Part shown: one piece after another, positions 13,421 through 23,151 of the stretch | How the letters are laid out: every line of letters starts with the position of its first letter | Position numbering within the stretch: position 1 is the stretch's first letter | Source: Leptospiraceae bacterium | GTDB taxonomy: Bacteria; Spirochaetota; Leptospiria; Leptospirales; Leptospiraceae | NCBI GenBank assembly: GCA_024233835.1 | Contig: JACKPC010000001.1 | Span: 1,054,001 to 1,118,000 of the forward strand | DNA: 64,000 nucleotides | Reading direction: 5' to 3' | The notes under the pieces: model-generated | What the model was told of the DNA's origin: nothing | What the model saw: only the letters and a program-made list of their open reading frames with translations | Database searches by the model: none | Program-made: the position numbers and the translations under genes

Positions 13421-15958
13421 TCAGGTATATATTTTCTTTGTTCTCTTTCGGAGTAATGTCTCCATCTCAATGAAATAAAGTAGAAAAAGAAATGCCTGTA
13501 TTAGAATAAATTGATAAAGCAGGGGTTTCAGGGGATAATGAGCGGAAAGGTTTAAAAGTTCGGTTGAAAGAAAGTAATTGGATATTGAGGCCAGAAAAAG
13601 CCCGCTGAGAAAAGAAAAAAGTCCCAGGAGTAAACCTTCCGAAAGATACATTTGCCGAATAAAATCTGCCGGGGCACCTATTAATCGCAGGAGTTTAATT
13701 TCTTCTTCTCTTGTTTTACGGTTGGAATAAATAGCCGTATATAACAGTAAAAACGAAGAAACGATTATAAATAAAGTCATAAGCCGTATTACATCTGTAA
13801 CTTTTTCGAGAATCCCCAAAAAACTTTTTACACTTTTCTCTATATCAATTGCGGTTATATTCGGTGCAAGCTTTACCAGTTCTTTCTGAAATTTATAGCG
13901 AAGTTCCACTTCCGAAATTAAGAAGGAACTAATATAAAAAGCAGGAGCTTTTTGTAATATTCCCGGAGAAAAAAGAACAACAAAATTTGGTTTCATATCA
14001 GACCAGTTTACAGAGCGTAAATTACTGATACGGCCTTCAATAAGTTTTCCCTGTACATTGAATTGCAAACTGTCTCCTATTTTAACACCCAGACTTTTGG
14101 CAAAATCCTTTTCTACAGAAATCTCTTCTCCTCTTCCTTCCCAAAATTTTCCTTCTTCAAGACTTTCCGTATCATACAAGCTCTCCCGATAAGACAAAAA
14201 ATACTCTCTTGTTTTTGCAGTGGATTTCCAATCTCTCTTTAAGGCACTTTTTTCGGTCTTTGTCTTTTCTATAGGCTCTCCGTTAATAGAATACAGCCTG
14301 GCCCCTATCATCGGTGCCATGAGAACATTTTCAGCTTTGTATTGCTTTAAAAGCCCTGAGAAAAAGTCTTTTTGCTCCTTCTTTATATCCAGTACAAAAA
14401 CATTGGGGCGTTTTTCTAAGGCTTCTTCTCCTCCTCCGCCGAGGCGTATAAGTGCATCTTTAAGAAATATAGAAAGTATTAATATACTCAGGGCAGAACC
14501 GATACCTACCACCGGTAAATTAAGATGATTTTTACCGGTATAGAGTTTTTTTAAAGTCAGGCGAAAGGGTCTGGTGAAAAATTGCAAGCTTAAGACAAAG
14601 CGAGAGGAAAATCGAAGTAAGAGGTAGGATAAAAAAACCATTACAGGAATTAAAACAAGACTAATACTTAAGGCAAAACTCTTTTTTAAATCTTCTGTTT
14701 CAAGATAAGATAATAAGAAAAATATGGTATATAATAGGATTAACTGTAAGGATTTTTTAGACAAACTTTTCACTTCCTTGCCCGGATTTTCATCTTCGAG
14801 TTTACGAATGGCAAGAAGGGGACTTAAACGATTCAGGTTCAGAATCGATTCAAGGGCAACAAAGAGGGGTAACAAAATCCCGGTAAAGACTCCTTTCAAA
14901 AAGGCGGTAAGAGGGATAGAAGGCTTTATCTTCAGTAAAAATTCAGAACCCGCCAAATCGGGAATCCAGAATTGGAAATAGTAGGCTGTTAAAATTCCGA
15001 AGGATACACCTACAGTCGATAAAATGAGTAATTCACTGATAAAGTGACTTAAGAGGAAAGCTGAGTCAGCTCCTATACATTTCAATACCGCAATTTCCTT
15101 CAGGTGTAATTCCAGTCGGGACTTACAGGAAATATAGATAGCAATAGCTCCCAAAAAAAATGCAGCCATAGCCAGAAGACTTAAATAATCAAGTGTATTG
15201 TTTATGAACTTCTGACTTCCGGAACCGGCTTCCGTATTATGATAAAGAGTTAAATTGTGTTCTATAAATTTTTCAAAATTTTTCTCTTTAAACTTCATGC
15301 TATCAATAGAAGGAGGAAGTTTTACTAAAAGATTATATTGTATCCGGGAACCTCTTACACTTAAACCCGTTTTGGGTAAGGAGGAATCAAGGATGATAGA
15401 GCCCGGAGCCATTCCCATAAATGAACCGGAAAGCCCCGGTTCTCTCAGGATGAAACCTTTTAAGAAAAAGTAATGACTACCTAACTGAATTTTATCTCCT
15501 AATTCCAGTTTCAGGTTTTTGGCAAGATTTTCATCAAGGAGAATTTCATCTTCACCAAGCTCCACATAAGCATTCTGAGGTCGGGTTACAATTGAACCAT
15601 AAAAAGGAAATTTCTTCTCTATTGCTCTTACCATACTGAGGGCCGTATCCTCTGTTTTTTCATTATATAGCATAGAAGAAAAATTTACAAGCATTGCCAA
15701 TTCAGTTCCCGAAGGGATTATATCTTGAACAAGTTTTTGTTCTTTTTCTTCAAACTTTCTGGAAGATTGAATCGTAAGATCAGCACCCATAAGAACTTTC
15801 GCTTCTGTGAAGATGGCATTTTTTAAGTTTACCTTATAGGAGCTTACGCCGCTTATCGCACCGACACCCATGGCAATCGAAATAATAATTTGTAGGGAAT
15901 ACAGTTTTCTGGATAGGATTTCACGAAAAAGATACTTCCAAAAAAAATTCATTCTCAT
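13421..15958 (-). CDS. FtsX-family ABC transporter permease (YbbP-like)
   Basis: 845 residues, close to YbbP-type permeases with two FtsX units. A first helix at about 16-36 is followed by a periplasmic MacB-like domain, four helices around 255-400, further helices near 410-490, a second periplasmic domain, and three to four C-terminal helices. It overlaps the ATP-binding gene by 4 bp (ATGA), so the two are translated together. YbbAP/LolCDE relatives extract or move lipophilic substrates or lipoproteins from the inner membrane; the substrate here is unknown. Confidence 0.88.
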   Translation of the reverse strand: MRMNFFWKYLFREILSRKLYSLQIIISIAMGVGAISGVSSYKVNLKNAIFTEAKVLMGADLTIQSSRKFEEKEQKLVQDIIPSGTELAMLVNFSSMLYNEKTEDTALSMVRAIEKKFPFYGSIVTRPQNAYVELGEDEILLDENLAKNLKLELGDKIQLGSHYFFLKGFILREPGLSGSFMGMAPGSIILDSSLPKTGLSVRGSRIQYNLLVKLPPSIDSMKFKEKNFEKFIEHNLTLYHNTEAGSGSQKFINNTLDYLSLLAMAAFFLGAIAIYISCKSRLELHLKEIAVLKCIGADSAFLLSHFISELLILSTVGVSFGILTAYYFQFWIPDLAGSEFLLKIKPSIPLTAFLKGVFTGILLPLFVALESILNLNRLSPLLAIRKLEDENPGKEVKSLSKKSLQLILLYTIFFLLSYLETEDLKKSFALSISLVLIPVMVFLSYLLLRFSSRFVLSLQFFTRPFRLTLKKLYTGKNHLNLPVVGIGSALSILILSIFLKDALIRLGGGGEEALEKRPNVFVLDIKKEQKDFFSGLLKQYKAENVLMAPMIGARLYSINGEPIEKTKTEKSALKRDWKSTAKTREYFLSYRESLYDTESLEEGKFWEGRGEEISVEKDFAKSLGVKIGDSLQFNVQGKLIEGRISNLRSVNWSDMKPNFVVLFSPGILQKAPAFYISSFLISEVELRYKFQKELVKLAPNITAIDIEKSVKSFLGILEKVTDVIRLMTLFIIVSSFLLLYTAIYSNRKTREEEIKLLRLIGAPADFIRQMYLSEGLLLGLFSFLSGLFLASISNYFLSTELLNLSAHYPLKPLLYQFILIQAFLFLLYFIEMETLLRKRTKKIYT

Positions 15959-16629
15959 TTACTTTCCTCTAAAACCCCATCCTGCATGGTATATACCCTA
16001 TCAGCTAATTCAGCTACTTTCGGGTCATGGGTAACAATAATCAGAGTAGACAAATGATTCTTGTGAAGTTCCTGTAGTAGATCCATTACATTCTTTGCGT
16101 TTTTTGAATCCAGATTCCCGGTTGGTTCATCTGCAAATAAGAGGGAAGGTTGATTGACAAAAGCACGAGCAATAGCGATTCGTTGTTCTTCTCCTCCGGA
16201 AAGTTGAGTCGGGAAATGTTCGGCCCGGTGTTCCATAGATACCTTATGTAACATTTCGTTTGCTTTATTCAGGGCTTCCTTTTCTGAAACTTTTTTCTGG
16301 ATATATAAGGGAAGGCTAACATTTTCAAGAGCCGTGAGGGTTTTAATTAATTGAAAGTTTTGAAAAATAAAGCCAATTTTCTCTGATCGCAATTTGCATA
16401 GAAATTCTTCACTCTTTCCACTGATAGGAATAGCATTTAATAATATTTCTCCGCTATCAATCGTGTCGAGACCCGCGGCCACTCCCAAAAGAGTGGTTTT
16501 ACCGGAACCGGAAGGTCCCATGATGGCAATGAAGGAGCCTTTCTCTACTTTCAGGTTAATATTTTTTAAAACGTGCAGACGGGAATCTCCACTTGTATAG
16601 TATTTATTTATTTCTTTTAATTCCAGCAA
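15955..16629 (-). CDS. ABC transporter ATP-binding protein (LolD/YbbA/MacB type)
   Basis: 224 residues with all ABC motifs: Walker A GPSGSGKTT (38-46), Q-loop FIFQNFQL, signature LSGGEEQRIAIAR (143-155), Walker B LLFADEP (163-169), and H-loop THD near 200. The sequence style (LHVLKNINLKVEKGSF, TALENVSLPL) is that of the LolD/YbbA/MacB group that drives FtsX-type permeases. It is the first gene of a two-gene operon with the permease at 13421. Confidence 0.95.
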   Translation of the reverse strand: MLELKEINKYYTSGDSRLHVLKNINLKVEKGSFIAIMGPSGSGKTTLLGVAAGLDTIDSGEILLNAIPISGKSEEFLCKLRSEKIGFIFQNFQLIKTLTALENVSLPLYIQKKVSEKEALNKANEMLHKVSMEHRAEHFPTQLSGGEEQRIAIARAFVNQPSLLFADEPTGNLDSKNAKNVMDLLQELHKNHLSTLIIVTHDPKVAELADRVYTMQDGVLEESK

Positions 16630-16709
16630 TGCCTGACCCCCAGGTTCATATTGTAAGAGGCGCCAAAAGCTGAAAGAAAAAAACTAAAATAATTAAACAA
16701 TCTTTCCTG

Positions 16710-16737
16710 TTGACATTTTCTATTGCTGTAGCATTAT
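16710..16737 (+). promoter_or_regulatory. Possible promoter upstream of the histidine kinase
   Basis: A perfect TTGACA (16710-16715) followed 16 bases later by CATTAT (16732-16737). If real, transcription would start within a few bases of the ATG at 16739/16745, implying a leaderless message or a later start codon. Low certainty. Confidence 0.35.
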
Positions 16738-16738
16738 C

Positions 16739-18205
16739 ATGAGAATGGAAAGAATCACGCAGGAAAGCAAAGATAAAAATACTGTTTTGGAAATGGATCT
16801 GATTCGGAATAGACTTATAGACAATTCCCTTATTGCCTTTTCTTTTCTGGCTCTTTTTTCTACCCTTTTTACAGTGTTCAGAACTTATTATACCGGTGGA
16901 TTCAACTGGGTATTTTTCCTGCAAACTTCCCTGGCTTTCTTTTTTATAAGCATGACTCTTTTTCGTAAAAGGGTATCCATAAACTTTAAAGTATTATTTC
17001 TTTTCCTGGCTATCTTTATGATTCAAATTTCGGGAATCTATCAATATGGTTTTTTAGCCTCCAGTAAAATATATACTCTTCTAATACCGATATACGCTGT
17101 TTTTATATTTAGCAATCGAACAGCAGTATTTTTTTTGAGTATATCCATATTTTATTTGATTATAATGGCTTATTTGCATACATCAGGAATTTTGCAGGTT
17201 ACTTTTGACGCAAATATCTATATTAGAAAAATGTTTTCATGGGCGGTGGATTATGTTGCTCTCAGCATAGCTGTTGTTGCGATTTATATAATTAGTAAAA
17301 CTTATAGAGATTCTATGTTGCACAACATTAGTATACAAAATGACAAGAATATAGAATTAGAGTTATATAAGAAACATCTTGAAGATTTGGTGCAGCAAAG
17401 AACGGAAGAACTCAACTTAAATCATCAAAAAGTATTACAACAAAAAGAAGAATTAGAAGAGACCCTTCAGCAATTACAGGAAACACAAAACAAGTTGATC
17501 GAATCAGAAAAAATGGCCTCTCTCGGTATTTTAACGTCCGGATTGGCTCATGAAATGAATAATCCTCTTAACTTTATAAAAGCGGGTATTTACAGCCTGG
17601 AAAATATAACAAAAGAAATTACAGGTTCCGAGGAATTTAAAGACTTACAGAATAAAATATTAGAAAATATGAATACGGGTGTACAGAGAGTAACGGATAT
17701 TGTAAAAGGTTTAAATTTTTTCAATGTGCATACCGAAACCCGAAAAGATGAATGTGAAGTAAACCAAATGATTAATCACTCTCTTATTATTTTACAACAT
17801 GAAATAATAAAAAGAAAAATCACCTTGCATAAACATTATTATCCCGAAAATATCGAAATTTTCATTTCCGAGAGTAAGCTACACCAGGTAATTTTTAATG
17901 TTTTATTAAATTCTATACAGGCCATTCAAGGAGATGGAGGTAAGATTACCATTCATACTGAACTTAATAATAAAATGATAAAAATTAGAATAATAGATAA
18001 CGGAATAGGAATAAAAGAAGAGGACCTCAAACGAATTTTCGATCCTTTTTTCACAACAAAACCGACGGGACTGGGCAAGGGTTTAGGTCTGTCTATTGTT
18101 TATGGAATATTAAAAGAATATAATGGAACGATTCAATATTCCTCAATTCCGGGCCAGGGAACAGAAGCTATTATAGAACTTCCGAGCAATAAAATAGAGA
18201 ACTAA
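16739..18205 (+). CDS. Membrane sensor histidine kinase
   Basis: 488 residues. Six hydrophobic helices between about 30 and 185 form a membrane sensor domain with almost no periplasmic part. A coiled coil (about 205-258, rich in Glu/Gln/Leu) leads into the phospho-acceptor site SLGILTSGLAHEMNNP (His271), then the ATPase domain: N box NVLLNSIQAI, G1 box DNGIGI, F box DPFFTTKP, G2 box GLGKGLGLSIV. This is a HisKA/HATPase pair of the HPK4-like type. It is 57 bp upstream of a response regulator, the likely partner. No ribosome binding site is evident; an ATG at 16745 is an alternative. Confidence 0.93.
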   Translation: MRMERITQESKDKNTVLEMDLIRNRLIDNSLIAFSFLALFSTLFTVFRTYYTGGFNWVFFLQTSLAFFFISMTLFRKRVSINFKVLFLFLAIFMIQISGIYQYGFLASSKIYTLLIPIYAVFIFSNRTAVFFLSISIFYLIIMAYLHTSGILQVTFDANIYIRKMFSWAVDYVALSIAVVAIYIISKTYRDSMLHNISIQNDKNIELELYKKHLEDLVQQRTEELNLNHQKVLQQKEELEETLQQLQETQNKLIESEKMASLGILTSGLAHEMNNPLNFIKAGIYSLENITKEITGSEEFKDLQNKILENMNTGVQRVTDIVKGLNFFNVHTETRKDECEVNQMINHSLIILQHEIIKRKITLHKHYYPENIEIFISESKLHQVIFNVLLNSIQAIQGDGGKITIHTELNNKMIKIRIIDNGIGIKEEDLKRIFDPFFTTKPTGLGKGLGLSIVYGILKEYNGTIQYSSIPGQGTEAIIELPSNKIEN

Positions 18206-18262
18206 AATTATGCTTGCCATTCCAAAGAAAAAAGATACAAGGAAATAGTAAGGGATTATCCG

Positions 18263-18631
18263 ATGAAAAAGCACTTAAGCATTTTATATGTAGATGATGA
18301 ATATATAAACCTCGAATTATTCAGTATGTGTTTCAAAGGGATTTTTTACGTAGAAAAAGCTATTTCCGGAGAGGACGCTCTTAAACTCCTGAAGGAAGTT
18401 AGCATATACGATATAATTATCAGTGATATGAATATGCCTGAGATGGACGGTTTACAGTTTATCAAAGAAGCCCTGCAAGTCTGTGGAAATATTCCCTGCT
18501 TTATCTTATCCGGCTATAACCTGAATGAGGAAATAAAGAAAGCAGTGAATGAAGGTATCGTAAAAGAGTTTATCCAAAAACCCTTTGATAAGGAAAATCT
18601 TATATCCCTGGTCGAAAAATGGGTTCAGTAA
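18263..18631 (+). CDS. Single-domain response regulator
   Basis: 122 residues, only a receiver domain. Acidic pocket Asp11/Asp12 (YVDDE), phospho-acceptor Asp55 (SDMNMPEMDG), switch Ser83 (LSGYN), Lys106 (QKPF). Lacking an output domain, it probably acts by protein binding or feeds a phosphorelay from the kinase just upstream. Confidence 0.93.
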   Translation: MKKHLSILYVDDEYINLELFSMCFKGIFYVEKAISGEDALKLLKEVSIYDIIISDMNMPEMDGLQFIKEALQVCGNIPCFILSGYNLNEEIKKAVNEGIVKEFIQKPFDKENLISLVEKWVQ

Positions 18632-18680
18632 GGGTTCTTTTTTTCTCATCCATCATTTATTGTATGACGAAAACTAGAAT

Positions 18681-19160
18681 ATGGAAGAAATTATTCACAT
18701 TGGTGATGCAGAAAAAATTGAGTCTCTGGAACTTTTAAATCACTTTACCCGCACGATTAATCAACTGGCTTCGGGTGCAGATCCCATCTTTCAAGTAAGA
18801 AAGCGTTTCCCGGTAAAAATATTCGAAATCTATCGTAAGTTACAGGGCACAGATAAGGTCTTATTCATAGGCAAAAAGGTAGAGAAGGAACTTGTCGCGA
18901 TAATGCTTTCAAGAGTTGAAGAAAAGCCCTTCTTAAAAGAAGAAAAAATCTTGTATATTGATATTGCAGTAACAAAGAAAGGAAAGGAGAACAAAGGTTA
19001 TATGAGTTCTTTATTGCAGTTCACTGAAAATTGGGCGAAAGAAAATGGATTCCCTGTAATAGAACTCCGTGTTATCAGTCCAAACCTACAGGCTTTACAG
19101 TTCTGGGAAAGAAAAGGATACCGTGAATTTTATCGAAGATTCAGAAAAACAGAGTTTTAG
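18681..19160 (+). CDS. GNAT-family N-acetyltransferase
   Basis: 159 residues. Strand LYIDIAVTKKGKENKGYMSSLLQFTENWAKENGF matches the acetyl-CoA-binding motif A region, although the usual QxxGxG loop is altered (KENKGYM). The C-terminal part ELRVISPNLQALQFWERKGYREFYRRFRK is typical of the family (A-x-x-F-W-x-x-x-G-Y). The substrate is unknown. It follows the response regulator by about 50 bp. Confidence 0.82.
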   Translation: MEEIIHIGDAEKIESLELLNHFTRTINQLASGADPIFQVRKRFPVKIFEIYRKLQGTDKVLFIGKKVEKELVAIMLSRVEEKPFLKEEKILYIDIAVTKKGKENKGYMSSLLQFTENWAKENGFPVIELRVISPNLQALQFWERKGYREFYRRFRKTEF

Positions 19161-19182
19161 ATAAATAATATATATAAAATTA

Positions 19183-19536
19183 CTATTTTAGCTTTTTAAG
19201 CTCTTCTGTAATTTTTTCTAATTGTAAAAGGTAGAGTTTGAGTTCTTTTAGAATTTCACTTTTTGAACGAATTTCTCCTGTTTTCTCTTTTTCCTCTTCA
19301 ATTATTTGGGTAGATTTTTCAGATTTTTTCGGTCTGTCTAATTCCTGTGCGGATTCTTCCTTTAAAGCTTTTAGTTCTTTACGTAGAGTCTGAATTCTTC
19401 GTAAAAGTTCCTTTTCTTCTTTCTCTAACTTTTCTTCAAAGGTCTTATATTTCGATTCTAAAACTTCTTTTGAATCTGCATATAAAACCACAAAAGAACA
19501 AAAGCTAATGAAGCATAATAAAAGGAACCGTTTCAT
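19183..19536 (-). CDS. Small exported coiled-coil protein
   Basis: 117 residues. A signal peptide (KRFLLLCFISFCSFVVLYA, cleavage likely after Ala20) is followed by an almost entirely charged helical stretch of Lys/Glu/Leu, predicted coiled coil. No domain recognised. It lies 6 bp downstream of the topoisomerase B gene on the same strand. Confidence 0.7.
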   Translation of the reverse strand: MKRFLLLCFISFCSFVVLYADSKEVLESKYKTFEEKLEKEEKELLRRIQTLRKELKALKEESAQELDRPKKSEKSTQIIEEEKEKTGEIRSKSEILKELKLYLLQLEKITEELKKLK

Positions 19537-19541
19537 TTGAC

Positions 19542-21662
19542 CTAGTCTTCTATTACCGACATCGCATATTCGGAAATAGCTTCCCTTCTTTGCTCCGCAT
19601 AACCCTTATGAAACCATAAAAGCTGGATTTCCTGGGCTGCTTTTTTATCATTTAAAAGAATTTTCGTCATGCACTTGTCTACAGCAAAACGCATGGCTTC
19701 CTTGCCGGTTTCTCCGAGACCTTTATTACGTTTTTTTCTGGCCATTTCTCCCTTTTCTTTTTCCACTCGCTTCATAAGAATATCATAATCTTTATCATCG
19801 ATACAGAAAAAAGTTTCTTTCTTACCATTTTTCCATTTTATATCTACTTCATACAGAGGAGCAGAAGAAACGTGTATCACACCTAATTCAAATAATTCCG
19901 GCCAGTATTCAAAAAAGAAAGATAGCATCAGGGAACGTATGGCGTAACCATCAAAGTCCGCATCTGTGATAATGCTGATTCTTTCATAGTTTAATTCATC
20001 TATGCTCGAAACATGGCCGTTAATGGGAAGGCCTATAATCGCCACAATATTCTTCAGCTCTTCGTTAGCCAGCGCCTTGGCAAGACTCATTCCCTTGCAA
20101 TTCATCGGTTTTCCCCTTAAAGGGAATAGACCGTGAATCTTAGGATTCCTTGCCGGACGAAGACCGGCTATCGCCGAATCTCCCTCGGCAATGAAAAGAG
20201 TTCTTCCGGGTTCATTCGGTTTACCCGTCGGAGGCATAAGCTTGGCTATATTCATCTTGGAAGCCTTACGTACCCCTTTTTGTGCTTCTTCCATTTCTTT
20301 CATCCGGGTACGTCTTTCCATCTGGCCTTTAACTTCATCTAAAAGATTTGTCTTCTTTAAAAGCTTATCAAGATTTTTGTCTACCGCTTTACGAATTTCT
20401 TCATTCAGATCATTAATGAGATAGGATTTGTCCTGAGATTTGAAGCGAGGGTTCAGGATTCGCAGGTTTACATACATGTGGAAACAGTTTCTTACATCGT
20501 TTCTCGTACAGGCGGTTTTTAGTTTCTTCTCTAACTGTACAATCTGATTTTTCTTTCTCACTTCATCGCAGAGACGGTTTTCAAGATACTCAATAGCAGA
20601 GCCACCCAGTACAGCAAAGTTTGTATTTACCCAGGTAAGGGTTTTATTTTGTCCCATTACCACATAGGTTTCAAGATGAATCTGGCTTGGTGCTTCCGGA
20701 TTCTGGTACTCCATCTTGTAGTAACTCAAGTCAGAATTGGCAAAGATTTCATCCATCCCTTTTTTAAATTTAAACTTTTCTGTTTTCTTTTTATGGGAAA
20801 AGGTAACTTCAAGTCCAGGATTTGTCATGGCTATATCCTGTAGATACTGCTCTAAAAGTGCAGAATCGAAGGACATATCGAGCTTGTTAAAGAATTTACT
20901 ATCTAACTCAAATTCAACTTCCGTTCCGTGTTTTTTGGGATCGGCATCCTGTATGATTTCTATATGATTATGTTTTTTTAAAAGAGGATTTAGTTTTTCA
21001 ATCTCTTCCTCTTTCATAAGGTTACAACTTTTAAAGGTTCCGTGTTCGTCGAAGTAGAGGAATATTTTCTCCAGCACATCTCCCTTGTATCCGTAAGAAC
21101 GGATTTGCTTTTTTACATCTTCGTGTAGAGTGAACACCTTTTTATACAACTGCTTTCCATTTATGGTTTCTACACGAAAGTATGCTGAAACCATGCGCAC
21201 GAGAGAAATTCCCACCCCATTTTGTCCGGCCACATGATCTTGCTTTACCTGGTCGTCAAAGTTTTCACCGTACATCAGGTGGAGATAAACTCCTTCCGCA
21301 TTACTTGCCGGAATCCCCCGTCCGTTATCAGCAACAGTAATTCGTTTACAGTTATTAGATAAACTAACACTCAGACGGGACATTTTATCTTTAGGAGGAA
21401 CCTTCGGGTCCTTAAGATTTTTACGATATTCATCCACCGCGTTCATACAGGCTTCATCGAGACACTTTAGCTTTGCGGGGATTTCATTAATCTCCTTATG
21501 CTCAATGCTATATTTTTTATCAGAACTACGTAGAAAATAATGTTGCTCAAAAGTGGACATAGAGTTTTGTCCGAGCCACATCCCTGTTCTCATCCGAACG
21601 TGTTCTACATTGGATAGCTTTTTAAAATTCCGACTACTCGCTTCTGCTGTTTTCTTTGTCAT
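19542..21662 (-). CDS. Type IIA topoisomerase ATPase/TOPRIM subunit, divergent (T4-like)
   Basis: 706 residues. GHKL ATPase with LDEACMNAVDE (68-78), DNGRGIP (112-118) and GQNGVGIS (146-153); transducer domain with the conserved Lys region; TOPRIM domain with EGDSA (493-497), PLRGKPMN and DADFDG (577-582). The order equals GyrB/ParE, but details differ from cellular enzymes: EGDSAIAGLRPARNPKIHG and DADFDGYAIRSLM resemble the phage T4 gp39/gp60 enzyme more than GyrB. Relaxes or decatenates DNA with ATP. Its partner gene at 21662 shares one base with it, so the two form an operon. This is probably a second topoisomerase besides gyrase; a gyrB was not seen in the window. Confidence 0.88.
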   Translation of the reverse strand: MTKKTAEASSRNFKKLSNVEHVRMRTGMWLGQNSMSTFEQHYFLRSSDKKYSIEHKEINEIPAKLKCLDEACMNAVDEYRKNLKDPKVPPKDKMSRLSVSLSNNCKRITVADNGRGIPASNAEGVYLHLMYGENFDDQVKQDHVAGQNGVGISLVRMVSAYFRVETINGKQLYKKVFTLHEDVKKQIRSYGYKGDVLEKIFLYFDEHGTFKSCNLMKEEEIEKLNPLLKKHNHIEIIQDADPKKHGTEVEFELDSKFFNKLDMSFDSALLEQYLQDIAMTNPGLEVTFSHKKKTEKFKFKKGMDEIFANSDLSYYKMEYQNPEAPSQIHLETYVVMGQNKTLTWVNTNFAVLGGSAIEYLENRLCDEVRKKNQIVQLEKKLKTACTRNDVRNCFHMYVNLRILNPRFKSQDKSYLINDLNEEIRKAVDKNLDKLLKKTNLLDEVKGQMERRTRMKEMEEAQKGVRKASKMNIAKLMPPTGKPNEPGRTLFIAEGDSAIAGLRPARNPKIHGLFPLRGKPMNCKGMSLAKALANEELKNIVAIIGLPINGHVSSIDELNYERISIITDADFDGYAIRSLMLSFFFEYWPELFELGVIHVSSAPLYEVDIKWKNGKKETFFCIDDKDYDILMKRVEKEKGEMARKKRNKGLGETGKEAMRFAVDKCMTKILLNDKKAAQEIQLLWFHKGYAEQRREAISEYAMSVIED

Positions 21663-23050
21663 TACTTATTCCACTTTTCCTTAAGCTCAACTAATTCTTT
21701 CATCATAAAATCGGTTAACTTTGCATCTTCCTTACATAAGGCCATATATTCACTGTACTTAGCTTTTGCTTCTACTATAGCATCCTTACACTTTTCAACC
21801 TCTTCCTGTGTCATTCGGTAAACAGGAATTGTAGACAACCACTCGAAATAAACAAACTTGGATTTTTGAAGTTTCTCTTCAAAGTCTTTTTTGGACTTAA
21901 TTCCTACTACCTTTTCATTCCACCTTTCCTTAATGAAACGAATCAGCTCTGTATTTCTATCGATTTTTTCCTTTTCCAGACCTGCAAGCCTTGTAAAACG
22001 ACGGATCAAATGTCTCTTCCGAAATTCACAGAACCTAACAATAATTTCTGTAGGACCGTAGTTTTTAAGCTTTCCTTCGTAGGTAATAATATTATAAGCC
22101 AGAACCTCTGTATTTACCTTGTTAAAAAGTTCATGAATCTGTTCATCTGTAGGAGGCTCTCCCCTTTTGTACACCAGCTCAACACGAAAACGTTCAGAAG
22201 AATGATCTACATATTCTCGGAGCCAATTATCTTTTTTATCTATAAGCTCATCGAGATAATTAATGACTTTCTCACGGTTCCAGTTTTGAGGAGAATCTGT
22301 AAGGAACAATGTATCTCCTTCCCACATAAAACCAAAACCGGTAGATAAGATTTCAGCCCCGCTTTCGGAAGTATCGAGAGAAATATAACCATGAAAATCT
22401 TTATACCAGGGTTTTATGTTTTTTGGTTTTTTTGTTTTTAGATAGCTAATTTGAGAATCAATGATATCACCGAGGTTATGTCCCGGTATAAAACAGCGAA
22501 AACCGGTGGCAATCCCCTGGATATTATTTAAAAGCACAAGGGGAACTTTTCCAACAAAGTGAATGGGTTCCTTGTCCGTTTCATCATAATTGCTTACATA
22601 ATCGATATCGGGAAGACTCTCAAAAAGCCCTACATCCTTGGCAAAATCTGAAAGTTTTACTTCGGTATAACGAGGAGAGGCAATAGCACTCGGATCCAGA
22701 ACATCTCCAAAAGTTCCTTCACCATGAACCAGCGGGATATTATTGGCAAAAGTAAAATCCTGTGCCATGGCAGAAAGAGCATCCTGAATCGATTTATCTC
22801 CATGAGGGTGGTATCCCATGGCAAGTCCCGCTACTTTAACGGTTTTCGTATGTCGATTTCTCGCATCCGAATTCCACATAGCCCAGAGAATCCGTCTCTG
22901 AACCGGTTTTAATCCGTCAATTTCATGGGGGATGGCCCGTGAATCACATACATAGCGGGAATACTTCCTCTGGTCATCATTTACCTGATCCTGGAATGTA
23001 TTATGCGGGAGCTGCTCTTTTGGCTGGTTATTTGTCTGGGTGTTTTTCAT
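21662..23050 (-). CDS. Type IIA topoisomerase DNA-cleavage subunit, compact (T4 gp52-like)
   Basis: 462 residues from the ATG at 23050 (a TTG at 23089 would add 13). Winged-helix and tower parts as in GyrA/ParC: DGLKPVQRRILWAM, YHPHGDKSIQDA, and the catalytic Tyr in SPRYTEVKL (Tyr128 from the ATG). It ends in the coiled-coil gate region and lacks the C-terminal beta-pinwheel that gives gyrase its supercoiling ability, so it should relax and decatenate only. The length matches phage T4 gp52 more than bacterial ParC (about 750). A TTGACA just before the ATG, overlapping the TTG, favours the shorter start. Confidence 0.88.
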   Translation of the reverse strand: MKNTQTNNQPKEQLPHNTFQDQVNDDQRKYSRYVCDSRAIPHEIDGLKPVQRRILWAMWNSDARNRHTKTVKVAGLAMGYHPHGDKSIQDALSAMAQDFTFANNIPLVHGEGTFGDVLDPSAIASPRYTEVKLSDFAKDVGLFESLPDIDYVSNYDETDKEPIHFVGKVPLVLLNNIQGIATGFRCFIPGHNLGDIIDSQISYLKTKKPKNIKPWYKDFHGYISLDTSESGAEILSTGFGFMWEGDTLFLTDSPQNWNREKVINYLDELIDKKDNWLREYVDHSSERFRVELVYKRGEPPTDEQIHELFNKVNTEVLAYNIITYEGKLKNYGPTEIIVRFCEFRKRHLIRRFTRLAGLEKEKIDRNTELIRFIKERWNEKVVGIKSKKDFEEKLQKSKFVYFEWLSTIPVYRMTQEEVEKCKDAIVEAKAKYSEYMALCKEDAKLTDFMMKELVELKEKWNK

Positions 23051-23151
23051 GTTTTTTGGCTTCAATAGTCTACCTATTATGCTTGTCAAGCTCTTTTAGA
23101 ATTTTACTCTGGAGAACAAACTGTTATTCCAAAAACTGGTATAAAATTCCT

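Noticed and set aside
16646..16924. Reverse frame of 92 codons between the ABC and kinase genes
   Set aside because: It overlaps the kinase N-terminus in antisense and has no ribosome binding site or recognisable domain.
22939..23151. N-terminal extension of the lipoprotein frame
   Set aside because: It overlaps the topoisomerase gene in antisense and would bury the signal peptide; the start at 23152 or 23188 fits better.
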